Below are positions 1-12,366 of a DNA stretch of 64,000 nt, piece by piece. Every line of letters starts with the position of its first letter. Positions within the stretch are counted from its first letter, which is position 1. The notes under the pieces are model-generated. The model was not told the origin of the DNA and made no database searches. It was given only the letters and a program-made list of their open reading frames with translations. Source of the stretch: Trichosphaerium sp. ATCC 40318 (taxonomy: Eukaryota; Discosea; Flabellinia; Trichosidae); assembly GCA_038496445.1 (NCBI GenBank), contig JALMLS010000309.1:124001-188000 (forward strand), given 5' to 3'. The translations under genes were made by a program, and so were the position numbers.

Positions 1-1870
1 TTGAGTTTTTAATCTAGCTTTAATGTATTCTGCTAGTTCATTTCTATTTACTTTATCTTGTGTTGACGCCTCAAGATCTTTTACCATTACAAATCCTTCT
101 TTAAGTTCTGTTTCACCAGCAATTACAGCAAGTGGAATATTATTATCATTACAATAATTCATCTGTCGTCTCACTTTTGGGTTTACCTTATAGTCAAACT
201 CTGCATTTATACCAGAAGACCACAATTCATTACATATTCTTAACCTATCTTCAGGAGGAATCTTGACACCAACCTACAATGAGACTAAGTTAACAACAAA
301 AAAACTGTCAAGCCACAAAAAAATTGGTTGCAGCTCAATAACTCTTTCTTTGGGAGGGTATCACTTACAACCATAACATCTGTATCACTTTCTCTAGTTT
401 CTTCAGCATTTAAGGAATCTTTTTTATGCTGTAGGATACGTTCAACACCAATACAAAAACCAACAGCTGGCATATTTCTATCACAAAACTTCGTGATCAA
501 ATCATCATATCTTCCACCACCAGCAATAGAACCAACAGCAGCATTACTGGCTACAGCTTCAAAAACAACACCAGTATAATAATCAAGACCACGTGCCAAG
601 CTCAAGTCAAACGACACCTAGGTGAGCGTTTAACGCTGATAGAAAAAGTAAGATAATACCTTATCCAAACAAGAAAGTGCATCAAGGTATTTGAAAAGCA
701 CTTCAAGCTCATCCAATGCTTTCTTCGCTCTTTCATTTTCACTTATTTCGTTATCTTCCCTCAGCCTTTTCAATAGCTCCATTGGTTCACCTTATACGAG
801 TTACACAAGGGAAAAAAAAACAAAACAAAAGTTACCTTTGAAGTCCATGTATTCTCCAATACTATCTGCAATCTCTGCTGTTAAACCCTTTGTCAGCATC
901 TCATCACGCACTGCACTCCATCCCTTTGAGTCGATTTTATCCACAGCAGAGCAAATACTACGAAACTTATCTTCTGCTACACCACATATCTCAAACATTC
1001 CATCGAGCAATGCTCTGTGTGATACTTTAATTGTAAAGTCTCCAATATCAACTTCTGAAAGTATTTCAGCACAAAGCTTGATACAATCTGCATCAGGTAA
1101 CATTGGAGATGCTTCCTCTCCAGCAATATCATAATCCTATATCACGTGATTAGTCATCCTGGAAAAAAGGGCGTGGAAACCATTTTTCTGTGACAGGAAG
1201 AAAATGTTAATGTAAAACTTGTCAACTGCTCATCGTTTTGGATGACAAAATGTGTGAGCCAAGTCTTGAGGAAGTTGAATTGCATATATGCGACTAATAG
1301 TGTATACACAATACGTACACACTGATAAAACTCTCTATAGCGACCTTTTGTAATTTGAGGGCCTTCACGACGCCAAACTTTAGCGATTTGATATCTCTTT
1401 ATCTTTCTGATCAAATGAGTTGCACAATAGCGTGCCAAAGGTACAGTAAGATCATAACGTAGTGCCACACGCTCAGTTTCCTGTTGAGCAAGCTCAAATA
1501 TTTCTTTTTTGGAGTCCTCACCGTACTTCTCTGAAAGAAACTTAATCAGTGAATTGCCATGACATTTGTGACATTACATGTCATTGTTAACGGCCCAAGC
1601 GTACCTGTTAATGTACTCTGAAGTTCATATATAGGTGTATCAATAGTTCTAGCACCGTGGCGTCTAAAACAACGCCTTATAACGTCAAATGTTTTTTCTC
1701 GTATCAGCATGTCTGCAGGCGCTGTAGGAGGATCATAATTAGTTTAAATGATGCTTTAAGATCCATTTATGGCGTTTATTAAGCGTACAGAAGTCTCTGG
1801 TTCCTGTAGGCAGTTTTGGTTTTCTTGTTTTTTGTTTGTTTTTTTTTTGGTGCTCCGCTATTGAAACAAA
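1..1870 (-). CDS. Histidyl-tRNA synthetase, cytosolic type (3' end outside window)
   Basis: Class II synthetase that charges tRNA-His. Reading leftward, spliced exons give [13 protein letters not shown] (motif 1 region), [17 protein letters not shown], then motif 2 [21 protein letters not shown], the insertion domain, the HisRS signature [14 protein letters not shown] and motif 3 AGGGRYDDL with [11 protein letters not shown]. The anticodon-binding domain follows ([11 protein letters not shown] to about [10 protein letters not shown]) and is still open at base 1, so the C-terminus is cut off. Introns are short; one at 1722-1788 has a GTACGC donor and splits the TRDF/SPADM codon cleanly. The true start codon was not found: the frame upstream of LPTG is open for about 30 codons without an ATG, so another small 5' exon is likely and the right end is approximate. 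Confidence 0.95.
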
Positions 1871-2317
1871 TGAGTTGAAGCGATTTGAAATAAAATTAAG
1901 CGTTTCTGTTGATGTATACTTTACACTTCATTGTTTCATGTCAATTAACGCGTAAAAATCATATTTAAACGTAAATTAATCATTTTAAGCTATTAATAAG
2001 TACGTTGTGGGTTTTTTGTTTTGTATCGAACACCCAGCCTCGGGCGATAACCTATAGGTCTGACACGCACAGCGTACTTGAACATCCCGAATAGAAACGC
2101 TTCTAATCTCACTGAAGTAACCCCTAACTTAAAGACAGCCGCCAACTTTTGAAACAGGGTGTTGAAACAGAATCTCATATTTTTTTTTGTACATGTGTTG
2201 TCAATGATCTCTGGAGTCCAAATAGTAAAACGTTGTGATGAGTACCAGTAATTAGTATGGTCAATGGTGTTATTTGATTTTTAATAATTTGCAAAAACAA
2301 TAACAAATTTGTTATCC
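1871..2317. other. Spacer between HisRS and USP39 genes
   Basis: Contains the unfound 5' end of the HisRS gene and the 3' flank of the USP39-like gene. A 61-codon minus-strand frame (1993-2178) has a basic, hydrophobic composition and ends in KNPQRTY, but matches no family I recognise and may be chance. Nothing else is supported. Confidence 0.4.
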
Positions 2318-4659
2318 TTATTTTTTTTCTTCTTTAACTGTTGCTTCACCTTCTCCTTCTCCTTCTCCGTTTCCTTCCATCATTTTCTCAGGATCAGCTT
2401 CCGTCTTAACTGTTCTGATTTGTCTTTCATATATTTGAATATAAGCCTACACGTGCAGTTAGCAACAAAGTTGAAGCAAAAAAAACAAAAAAAAAACTTG
2501 ACATGTCAAGACTCTTTTTATCCTTTTATGTAATTACCTCAGAAAGAGCTACTAATTGTGGGAAAACTGGCTCTACGATTAAATCTTGCATATTATAGAA
2601 CCCACCAGAACTCTAGAAAAAAAGTAAGTCAAAAAAATTACGAAGAAACAAAAAAAAAAAAAACCCTTGCACCTTATGAAGAACATGAACAGAGTATGTT
2701 TCTCTTACTTCCTTGTTAAGTGTAAGTTCCTTTTTTCCAGGCGCACCATGGTGCATTATATTAGCAATAAGTTTATACTTTGTAACACCCTTGTAGAGTG
2801 TAGTATCAACGTATTCTTTGAGCTCCAAATTCTTGATAGGGAAGTTGGCAATAGTCGGATTTTTCTCGATGAAGAACATGTTCTTTGAGAATCTCTTCAA
2901 TGATAGTATAAGATACTTTGGTAATCTTGTTATTTTATATGTTCTGAACTCTTTAGCTGTAGCAACGTACTATAAATGAAGGCATAAGTTGGAGTACAAG
3001 GTAGAGTTTTTTGAAGAAAAAAATTGTTTTTTGGATTGGATTTTCTTCCGCTTGACTTACGTGTTCTTTTACGCCATTGTATTTGTTCAATAGTGTGTAT
3101 AGAGGTATTTGCGGAATAATATTATACTCAATTTCATCCTTCATCAAAGGCGCAGGTGGAATGTCAAGGTTAAGGAAAAAAAACGGCATTTTCTTATCAT
3201 ACTCTTTTCCTTGTGCTAAAAGAAAAAAAAACAATTAGAACTAAAACAACAATTACTCATTTATATACACGTACTGCGTTGTCTCTTTCCTACATGCTCC
3301 TTACCGTGAACACTTAGAATACCTTGAAAGCATTTGTTTATAATACCTTAAAAATAGGCATTAGTACAAAGCTGTTTTGTTGTCAAGTTGTGATTCTTGT
3401 TTTTTTCTTTGTTTTTTTTTTTTTGACACGTGAAAAGCGCTTTGAGAATAAACGTACTAGATGATCTTTTCTTTGTTCCTTTAAAGTCTCTGTGAAGTGT
3501 ATTTAAGAACCAAGTTAAAAAATCAAGAGGATCTGCAGCAGCACCAATTTCAAAGCGTTTTTTGCTTCGAACTGCTATTTCTTGTACTAGTTCATGAGGA
3601 CTAGCTTGCGCCTTAAAATTAGCAGGGTTCCACATCTTTCTCAGTAACAACCCAAATTGTTGTACCAACTCAGATCGCACCTAAAAGTATTATTATTTAA
3701 CGAGAAAATCCATAAAGAGAGATTGTTTGTGAATAGCAACATGAAACGAAAAAAAAGAAGAAAAGAAAAAAAAGTCAAACATTTTGACACGAAATTTCAA
3801 CCGTTAACAGTTTTCAAGTAACATAAAGTGTCACTCTTTTTTTTGTTTTGCTCTTGACTTTATCAAGAACAATGCGATGATAAATATCAATATTACAATA
3901 AAATCAACTACATCTCATGACGTCAAGAGCAAAACAAAAAAAAAACAAAAAAAAAATTGAAGACACTTTTTTTTCTTAGAGTTGAACTCTTTGTAGAGCT
4001 TGTACGTACCGATTTGTAATTTTCTGGTAGCAAGAAGAAGTTACGAAGGTCTGTGCATGCACACAAGGATTGTAAAGCGACATTCAAGTATTCATTTCCT
4101 TTAATGTTGTTCAATCCGACTATGCCTGGTTTGTATTGTTTTCCTTGTAATGTACGGCATTGTATGTCCTTGGTGTCAAGATCTTTAATGAGTTGTTTGT
4201 CGTAAACCGGATTTAGGACTCTCTATTTAAAAACAGTGTTAGAGTAACTGTAGGACGTGATGTAGTGGGTGTAAACGACTTTGAGCTTTGACTTACCGTA
4301 ATGTTATTTAGTGATGGATCAATAACCTCGTAGTTGTCTGGGAGGCAATAAAACTTACCGGACCGTACGTTGATGAATACGTGGTGATCCGCTTGTAGAC
4401 TGTGGACGTGAGCTGCTGTACCCATCCCTCTGCCTTGGTAGTACTTTCCGCATACGCAACACATGTATATATTCGTGATTGCGAGCGTTTCGCAGCAAAT
4501 TTTTTCAAAATCAAAATCAATTACACTACGATCGACTGTAGGCAAATAAGGGCATCGTTGTGTGGTTACATTAACTTTTTTTGCTTTCTTTACTGTGGCT
4601 TGTTCTGCTCCATCATTTCCCTTGCGTTTGGTGCCTCTAGATTGCGAGGTGTTGCTCAT
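2318..4659 (-). CDS. USP39/SAD1-like inactive ubiquitin protease, spliceosomal
   Basis: Homologue of the U4/U6.U5 tri-snRNP assembly factor USP39 (yeast Sad1). A basic N-terminus (SRGTKRKG, KKAKK) is followed by the UBP zinc finger (CPYLPTVDRSVIDFDFEKICC, CCVCGKYYQGRG, HVHSLQADHHVFIN) and KFYCLPDNYEVIDPSL. The peptidase-like domain starts VGLNNIKGNEYLN: the catalytic Cys position of active USPs is Glu here, as in other USP39 proteins, which also lack it. Later exons give WNPANFKAQASPHELVQE, DFLTWFLNTLH, NMFFIEKNPTIANFPI, HVLHK and FYNMQDLIVEPVFPQLVALSEAYIQIYERQ. The tail is acidic (GEGEGEGE) and ends in TAA at 2318. Start chosen at MSNTSQSRG; an in-frame upstream start at 4740 would add 27 residues but reaches into the promoter shared with exportin-T. 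Confidence 0.95.
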
Positions 4660-4810
4660 GAGTGGTACCACAACGCTAAACCGTCTCTTTGCCTTCGCTC
4701 GGTTTAATACGATTTTATTTTTTCGACCCGGGAAAAGCAACTTTTTTCAAGATTAGTCAAAAAAATCGCTGTACTCTTCTTTATACCACCTTTTGTACCC
4801 ATTAAAGTAG
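4660..4810. promoter_or_regulatory. Bidirectional promoter region, USP39-like / exportin-T
   Basis: Only 151 bases separate the two divergent start codons, so both promoters must lie here or overlap the genes. No TATA box or other named element is evident. Confidence 0.45.
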
Positions 4811-7800
4811 ATGGCTGACGCCATTGAACAGGCAGTGATCGCGCAGCAGTCCCAGAATGAGGAGCTACGAGTCCAAGCATTAACTTTCTTCAACCAGTTG
4901 GCGGATTCGCCAAATGGGTGGCAGCAATGCATTCAGAAATTATTTTCAACTTCAGAGGCGACAGTTACTTTTTTTTGCTTGCGTATTATATCAAACACCA
5001 TATTACACAAGTACGCATCCATTATTATACGTAATCCGCTGATTTGAAAACGAGATACGATGCCTTAGACAAAACAGCGCAATCGTCATTAAAACAATCT
5101 CTAATGCAATTTGCAACACAGAAGCTCACGTCTCCAAACGTTTTAGGTACAATTCAAGCCTCTTTAGAGAATCGAAATTTACTCAAAAACAAAAACGCAA
5201 AAACCTGTGTATTCATTTTTTCCGAATATTTTCTCTTAATCGCTCTTATTAACACAAAAACGTAGTTGGTTTAAAGAATACTGGCATGTGGGTGATAGTT
5301 TTATTGTTTAAACGAGAATACCCTCAAAATTGGCCAACTTTCTTTCAGGATTGGATGACGCTAATGAGTTCTAATCAAAATCCTGAAGGACACCTTGGTT
5401 AGTGTTTAATGATTCAAAATTAACGCTTCGACGTTAACGTGTCTGTATTTAGATCTCTTCCTTCGTATAATGGTTCAAATACATCAGGAGGTAGTATCTC
5501 ATGAGGTGCATAGATCAATGGGTGATATGCAACGTAATGGGTTACTTGTACGTTGAATTACTTGTTTTTTTTGACAAATTGGTTTTTTATTCTTTTATTT
5601 TTTGGTGCGCTTATGATTTGTTTTATAGAAAGATCACATGCGTGAAAGGGCAATGAGTACTATTGCTGATGTTTGGTATGCTATATTGGTAAAATATCAT
5701 AGTACCATTCCGGACTTTGCAATAAGAACGTTGGAGGTATTGAAATTGTATATACGTGCGTATAATTATGTTTACAAATCAAAAAAAAAATTTCTAACGA
5801 TCACCTCAAAGCTTGGATTCCCCTCAACTTGGTTGTCAACGACAAGTTTATAAAATTATTGTATGAATTCATGAATATCCCTGCTATGGCTGCATACACA
5901 GCTGAAGTATTCTATGAGGTATAATCTTCATAATTTTTTTTTTTCATTTCATTTGTAAATTTTTTTTTTACCATGTCTTATGGTTTTATTCGTTGTATAT
6001 TACTATGTACTTATTCTAGTAATTAAATACCTTTTTTATTTACTTTTTGTAATGTTGTAGATTGTAAACAAAGGAATGCCAAATGCAGACAAACTTCAGT
6101 TAATTCTACAATTACGCATACATTTATTCATTCCTACTGCAAATTTAAAGGATGGTGACCCTGATTTCTTGCTTCAATTATCTAGAATCGTTGATTTAAT
6201 GAGCACAGAAGGCCTAAATGGTGTACGTATTTCAAGGACTCTTTATTCAGTGAAACACGTGTCAAAATGAGTAATTTGTTGTTTTGACATTTTTATTTTA
6301 TTTTTAGGCGGATACACCACAAGGCGCTCAAATATTACAACACGTGATACCACTAATGATGGGGTTTTTAAGCCACGAGGATGATAGCATATCTGAGTGC
6401 TGTATACCTTCGGCTGGGTTGTATATAAATAAGGTAATACTAGCATCAATTATAACAAATATTTGCAGTTCTATGACATTCAAACTCGAAGATTTTTTAC
6501 TCCATGAAATACTGTCTTTATAAGCAAAATATAACACAAGTATTTCTGGAGTGAGAAAAAAAATAATTGAGAATGAACCAAGCAACTGCAACTCATATTA
6601 TTTTTTTTGATTTAATTTTTTTCGTTTATTAGTACTTTTGTCCGTGTTGTTGATATTGTATTTTATTAGTTGAAGGCTATGGGAACACTATCAGAACCTC
6701 ATCAAAAATCATTAATGGATTTGGCTCAAATATTGAGAAAGAAAATGACTTATTATGAAGAAGAGTATGACTTTGCTAATAAAGGTGAACCTGAGGAGCT
6801 ATTTGACCAATTCCGAAAGGTACATATCCACTCTCATCCTTAAAAATATTTCTTTTTCTTTCTTTTATGTTGAATAGCACGTGGTTAACACACTTGTTTT
6901 AAACTCTAGAATATTGGAAAATTATTTAAAAATATTGCACGTGTATTACCTGAACGCATGGCTGGTTTTGTTAAAGAACACATTGCCAATATTGCCAATG
7001 TACCTACTTTTGATATTGAGGTTAATTTACACATGGTATATATCCTCGGAGAAGCAATCCATTCAAGTAAGCACGCACGACACCACAACAAGAATTTTCT
7101 TTCTAGATTTACTCTTGTTCAAAAAGTCATTTCTTACCGTCTCATAGATGAAGTGCAAATCAAAGCTACTACACCTTATTTCCAGGATATAATGCGTATT
7201 TTGATAACAAGCCAAGTGGCTTCTCATCCTCACAACGCTATCAGTTATGTTTTCTTTCAAAATGTAGTACGATACTGTAAGTGTATTGCAAGAGACTCTC
7301 AGTTGATTACACAAGCGCTAGCTACTTTTTGTGACGTAAGGTAATAATAAGAGAAAAAAAACAGGCCGACTTCAATATTTAGACGGTACCTTGCTTATAC
7401 ACTTACTAGGGGCGTCATGCATCCTAGATCAAGTGAGAGACAGCTAAGGTCTTATCTATTTGCTCGGTTTTGTAAACAAATGCGGTCACGTCTACGACCA
7501 CTACTAGGAGAAATCATCACAACACTCTTGGTACACAATTAACGGAAAAAAAACCACGTGTTTTGTGTCGGTTTTATTTTTTTAACCCGCTTAAAATCCT
7601 ATCATGTTCATCTTTGCGTGTTGCTTATGCCTAAACCTTAGCCTATTATATCCACAAACGGTCAGGTGCCAAACTTTGATGATGCTAAATTGAAGATTTA
7701 CGAAGCTATTGGACTGCTTGTTGGTAACGCACAACCTGAAGTGCGTTTGAATTATACACAAGTACGTTCTTTGTTTACCACTTGTTTTTTCTTTTTTTTT

Positions 7801-9684
7801 TTGCTTATATTTGTCATCCTTACGTTTTTGTTCTTTAGATGTTCGTAGCACCGCTCAATAAACACATGCTTGATATGGCCAGCAAGAAACTGTACATACC
7901 TGACCCACATCAAGGCGTGACAAGGTTGAAGCAATTCTGTCAGTTCATTGAAGCGGCACGTTCATTTTCTAAAGGTACAGAAATGCAACTGTTTCTTCTT
8001 GATGTTCACCTTCTTGTATTAGGATTTGCGTTCAAAGCAAACCAAGCTGAGAGCAATGCAATCTTTGCACAAACTTTACAAATTGCATTAGAGGCAATGA
8101 AAGACCTAAAGGGCGAAGAATCATACCGTAGCACAGTAAGCTTTATTTTATCAATATTGAACAAATTGATAAATTTCGTTTAGGTCATAACTTACTTACA
8201 CAGTATGGTTATGTGTTTTTCTGATGGCATTTTACCATTTGCAACTCCAGGTACCTTATATATTCACTAGAGTTTATTCTTGTTCTCACTTACTCTATTT
8301 TAAGCTCTACAGTTGCTATTAAGTACTGACTGTGGTATCATGGATTTTATTAAGATACTAGAGTTTGTGCAACAGATTATTTGCCGTTTGCAGGATAAAG
8401 CGATTGATGTTATAAACGCAGTATTTCTTCCTATTATAGAACGTATTATGGCCATGTTTAACAAAGGTATACGTTGTGACACTTTAAGTTGTTTTACGTC
8501 AATATTTCAACAATCGATTTTTGTTTACCTTAAAAAACAAATTCAATCGACTTTCCCATGCTAACACTCAATATTAGGACCTGTTACAGAACAAAGTGAG
8601 GAAGAGCGAGAACGCAATGAGTTACTTAAAGTATACTACCACTTTTTGTTCGCAGTAACCCACAACAAACTCATCAAGATCTTATTCACTCCAGGTTTGA
8701 ACTCAGCGGAGAATTTTTCCTTACTTTTTTATGCTTACTGTTGTATCTAGAAAACAATGGAGCGCTTGATAGGCTTATTGCAACTATACGTGATGGTGTG
8801 ATGTACTTTAAAGACCCACAAGTACGTTTCTTACAAATGAAGACTTTAAGTCCTAAAAAAAGAGTCGTAGGTACAAAAAAATAGCATAGGTATTTATAGA
8901 GACCTTATTTCTGATTGGCAAGGACCTCCAGGTATGAATACAAGAAAATCCGTAAATGAAAAGACGCGAGCTTTCCTTTTTAAGAAATTTTTGCTTTTTC
9001 GGCTCGTCTTGCTTTGTATTGTCATCTACGCTTCCTTTAACGCTATATTTTATCGCTCTGGTGTATGATTCTTAATACCTTTCGTTTATAGACAAGTTTG
9101 ACGGATTGCTTCAAGAAGTCATTGGTTTGCTCATGAAACTTCCTCTAGATAATCGTTTCAACCTTGACGACGCACAAACTGTCAATATGGTATGTTTGAA
9201 GATAACTTTTTTTTGGGTATTTTTTTTTTGTGTCATTCGCGTGTATCCCTCTTACTTTCTCCAACTCTATTTTGGGTTGGACCTAAAATTACAGTCACAA
9301 AGCGCGGTTTTTACCTACGCGTTAGTTGTTTTTATAAAAATCGAACAGTTTGTTTTCTCACTCAAAGGTGTTTAGGTGCTCATGGAAATCTCTCACGCTC
9401 ATCACACTATTCTAAAGAAGTGTGGTGCGCAGTTTGAACAGTATTTGGCGCGTTCGCTTCGATCTCTTTGTTGTGATGATGCCCTCATTGCACAATACGT
9501 ATCACATATGAAAGCAGGCAAAGTAGCTGCATTCAAAACATTTTTACGGGTAAGTACAAGTAAAGAAAATATTTGTTTATGACAATGACGACATCAGAAA
9601 TTTCGCCGTTTTTCGTTACAAATACAAGTTTTGGTTCTAACTAATTTCTAGCGTTTCTTCGCTGCCAAGAAGGGTGCCACATGA
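4811..9684 (+). CDS. Exportin-T (tRNA nuclear export receptor, XPOT/LOS1 family)
   Basis: Karyopherin of the CRM1 subgroup that carries mature tRNA out of the nucleus with RanGTP. The N-terminus ALTFFNQLADSPNGWQQCI and VTFFCLRIISNTILHKY is the importin-beta N-terminal repeat. Later exons match the family throughout: MRERAMSTIADVWYAIL, NDKFIKLLYEFMNIPAMAAYTAEVFYEIVNKGMPNAD (spliced), GFLSHEDDSISECCIP, YYEEEYDFANKGEPEELFDQFRK, FQDIMRILITSQVASHPH, RSSERQLRSYLFARFCKQ, FDDAKLKIYEAIGLLVGNAQPE, AVTHNKLIKILFTP, NRFNLDDAQTVNM and FKTFLRRFFAAKKGAT. There are well over ten short introns. The end is TGA at 9682-9684. Start ATG at 4811 gives MADAIEQA; no upstream in-frame alternative is needed. Confidence 0.95.
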
Positions 9685-10046
9685 CAGTAAATGTTGCAAG
9701 TAATAAAAAATACTTTAAAGAACTTGAGACTTTTTTTTTTGTACGCGCTGGTAGTACTTCTCTACAGCAATTTTTAGACCACCCGCGGGAATTCCATAGC
9801 GTAAGTTTATCGGTTTAGAATAGGAACGGTTTTTTTTTTCGGCAGCGTCTCAAAAACAGGTCGTACATAAAGAACACACAACGTTCCCGTATTACGTGAA
9901 GATTGGGGAACGAAAAAGGGGAAGAGAAAGTAAGCGGAAGTCTTTTTTGAGCAGCTTAAGTTGGGAACACGCGACTGTTACCACTTTATCAATTATCCAA
10001 AACCACAAGCTCTACGCAACAACACCTACATTACTACAACAAAACA
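9685..10046. other. Spacer after exportin-T
   Basis: An ATG overlaps the exportin-T stop (ATGA at 9681) and opens about 40 codons before ending. I see no splice partner or homology for it. The rest is T-tract-rich spacer leading to the small gene at 10047. Confidence 0.4.
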
Positions 10047-10560
10047 ATGTCTGTTATAACACTAAACAACGCTGCAACGTCTACACAACTATCATCGCCC
10101 CAGAGGGCTGTAAGTCTCAAAGCCGAGTGTCAAAGGTACTAACTCAAAGCGTCAGACGTGTTATTTACAAGTTATTTCTTTTAGATACATTGGACTCGAC
10201 AAGGTTTTCACGTTTTACTTCCCAATACACCTCGGAGAATACTGTATACAAGTATGGCTCATACAGACTATCCGCTCGGGTAAAAAAAACCCAACAGTAA
10301 AGTAAGTAACCCACTTGAGTTAAAAATTCAACAAAAACCGACTTTCTCTCTATTTCTTCTCATTCTAACGCTCTATTACTAGGCAACAAGGTGACACTGC
10401 ATATGGTATGGCTATATACGAAGATGGAGACCTTGTAGATCCAACAGTTGATGATCGATTTAGTGATCTATCATGGGCTCTTTGTACCGATAACTGGGCT
10501 GATTCTACATTTACAATAGCGCAATTATCGGTTATATTCAGAGACATCAGCTGCGCGTAA
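10047..10560 (+). CDS. Unknown 127-residue protein, three exons
   Basis: I do not recognise this protein. The model is supported by splicing. Exon 1 is 10047-10135, with intron 10136-10184 (GTACTAACT to TTTTAG). Exon 2 is 10185-10301, with intron 10302-10382 (GTAAGTAAC to TTACTAG). Exon 3 is 10383-10560. Phases join exactly and the total is 384 bases. The protein begins MSVITLNNAATSTQLSSPQR, has an aromatic, hydrophobic stretch around residues 30-60 (DKVFTFYFPIHLGEYCIQVW) and an acidic middle (IYEDGDLVDPTVDDRF). It ends in FRDISCA. No signal peptide, clear membrane span or known motif is visible. The ATG context (ACAACAAAACA before ATG) is favourable. It could be a fast-evolving gene or the surviving part of a larger one. 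Confidence 0.5.
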
Positions 10561-10890
10561 ACTTTGAAGAAAAAAACCATCAAACAAATCACAGCTACAC
10601 TCCTTTAATAATGTATATGGGTCGCCTGGGATGCTATCGCATGTATATATAATGACTACAGACCGTTCAAAAGCGATTGCGACCATTCGGTTGAATAATC
10701 GGATATTTTCTCCCCTTAAACGCGTCAAAACATAGCTCATAACTTGTACTATACAACACAATGTACTATAATACAAAAAAAAAAACTCCATGTCGGGGTT
10801 TCTTCGCTACATTTTTGCTCTTGTTTTTTTTTTTTTTCGATTAAATCATCTGTTCTTTGCGCTGTACGTTCTACTTTCTAGTTCACTATC
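10561..10890. other. Spacer, no gene seen
   Basis: T-rich spacer between the small plus-strand gene and a converging broken minus-strand frame. No supported feature. Confidence 0.4.
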
Positions 10891-11279
10891 TCAATTAGGG
10901 TATCTTTTTTTGTGACAAAGAAGGTTCAATGGCGTTACACATAACATCATTAGTTTCTGGTATAATAACTGAATATATGAATACCACAGTAATGGAAAGT
11001 GTTTGGAGATGGTTTTTGCTTGGTCATAACTTTTTATAAAAAGTAAGAGTCGCTCAAGGAGTTCGTCTACGCGTTCGCGTAGTGTGGGGAGCGCTATTTT
11101 TCGGAATGTCACGTGGGGTAGCTTTTTTTTAATTTGTCTTCGTAGTGGAGATTGTAAATCACTGCGTGATAATCCGATACTCTAAAGAGATACATATGGC
11201 TTGTTGTAGCTAATTGTAGTGAGAAAACAAGGAGTTGCTGTTCACTTAACGTGAACAATACTTCGTTTGCGTTTTGGTT
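10891..11279 (-). pseudogene. Broken coding frame, unknown family
   Basis: Two good minus-strand frames overlap out of phase. The first (from about 11279) reads EVLFTLSEQQLLVFSLQLAT, then HMYLFRVSDYHAVIYNLHYEDKLKK in two pieces, and stops at 11109. The second reads LPHVTFRKIALPTLRERVDE then LLERLLLFIKSYDQAKTISK and stops at 10891. They switch inside a run of eight T on the plus strand (11123-11130), so a one-base change in that run would give one frame of about 125 residues. Either the gene is frameshifted or the run was miscounted. The family is not recognised and no start codon is assigned. Confidence 0.4.
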
Positions 11280-11960
11280 TTTTTACGCTTTGCCTTGTTT
11301 CCTAGTCGTGTATAACACTACACTAAAACTCACGTGAATTACGTTATAGTTCTTGTTCATAGCGCTAACAGTTATGAAAACGACTTTTGGGAACAGCTAT
11401 CATGCAATGTAACTACTCCGGAAGGGAGTTCATCAACATTTTGTGTTGACCCATACGACTCAGTTCACCGCCATGCAATATAATCTAACTGTTGACGTTT
11501 TTTCTTCTTGACATATGAGATTGTTCCGAAAGGTAAGTTGCTACAGTGCATAGCAAGTTCCGTCTAATGTTTTTTTGCCTAAGCTTGCTTCATAACCTAT
11601 CTCAAGAGATGTAATAGCGAATGGTAACACGGTCTAGCTGTGCATGGATGTGGTCCGTCGGTCTTTGCTGACTACAAACTCTGTAGATTTTGTTTGCACT
11701 TGGTGAGTTTTACAAAGAAAAAACACCTCAATGTACTTCCAGTTCCTGATGGAAGTTGTCTTACTTTATGTCATAATCTACAACAAAAACAAACGATACA
11801 CCATGAGTGTACTACAAGTCCAAACACAACTAGATGACGACTACCACAAATTGAAAAGTGCCTTTTTTTTTTTTGTAATCACTCAATCCGTCATTGTCCT
11901 CTTTTCTCACTGTTTATAGATTCAAGATGGGCAAAGGAAGTCCTTATACTGGTTACAATG
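11280..11960. other. Region of decayed coding fragments
   Basis: Short plus-strand frames without clear start or splice structure. One at 11640-11837 includes LNVLPVPDGSCLTLC, which resembles the DGxC catalytic box of OTU proteases, but the rest of an OTU domain is not visible. Probably the upstream part of the broken gene at 11961-12366. Confidence 0.3.
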
Positions 11961-12366
11961 TAGTCGATAATCATTAATGTGTTTATTGAAACAATGGGAA
12001 ACGAGGGTGACAATTGGCAAACACTTGTTGAAACACTACCAGAAGATGCAGTGATGCAGTGACATTTTACGTTGGTAGTGGAAAAAAAAACCTCTCTCGA
12101 AAGCAAGCAATGAATGTGTTGAAAGACCATTTTCCTGAAGGTGGTACGAACTCCCTGAGAACTCAAAAAACAAGTATCGCAGTCCCATACACAACTGTTG
12201 AAGAACACAAAGGACTTCACACCTCGCAGAAAACTTCGAGTTAACAGTTTCATCCAAACTACGACGAAATTTGGATGAGCTAGTCAAAACGAGGAATGTC
12301 AACCCAGCGTGCGATATCATTTCCCAAGTTATTCCGTCAGCTTGCATGTTGACCGTGGATGTTTAG
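11961..12366 (+). pseudogene. Plus-strand pseudogene with an 8-base tandem duplication
   Basis: The frame FIETMGNEGDNWQTLVETLP runs into GATGCAGT repeated twice in tandem (12045-12052 and 12053-12060). The duplication brings a stop at once. The downstream sequence continues in the shifted frame: VTFYVGSGKKNLSRKQAMNV, then LKDHFPEGGTNSLRTQK. A second frame change near 12230 leads to ELTVSSKLRRNLDELVKTRN, VNPACDIISQVIPSAC and a stop at 12366. The pieces look like one former gene broken at two places. I do not recognise the family. Intron boundaries could account for the second break but not the first. Confidence 0.45.

Noticed and set aside
1993-2178. 61-codon minus-strand frame as a mitochondrial small protein
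   Set aside because: Composition is suggestive, but no family signature could be matched and it sits between 3' and 5' gene ends.
9681-9810. ATG overlapping the exportin-T stop (ATGA), opening about 40 codons
   Set aside because: No homology, no splice partner and a T tract inside; overlapping starts of this kind are not expected in a eukaryotic nuclear gene.
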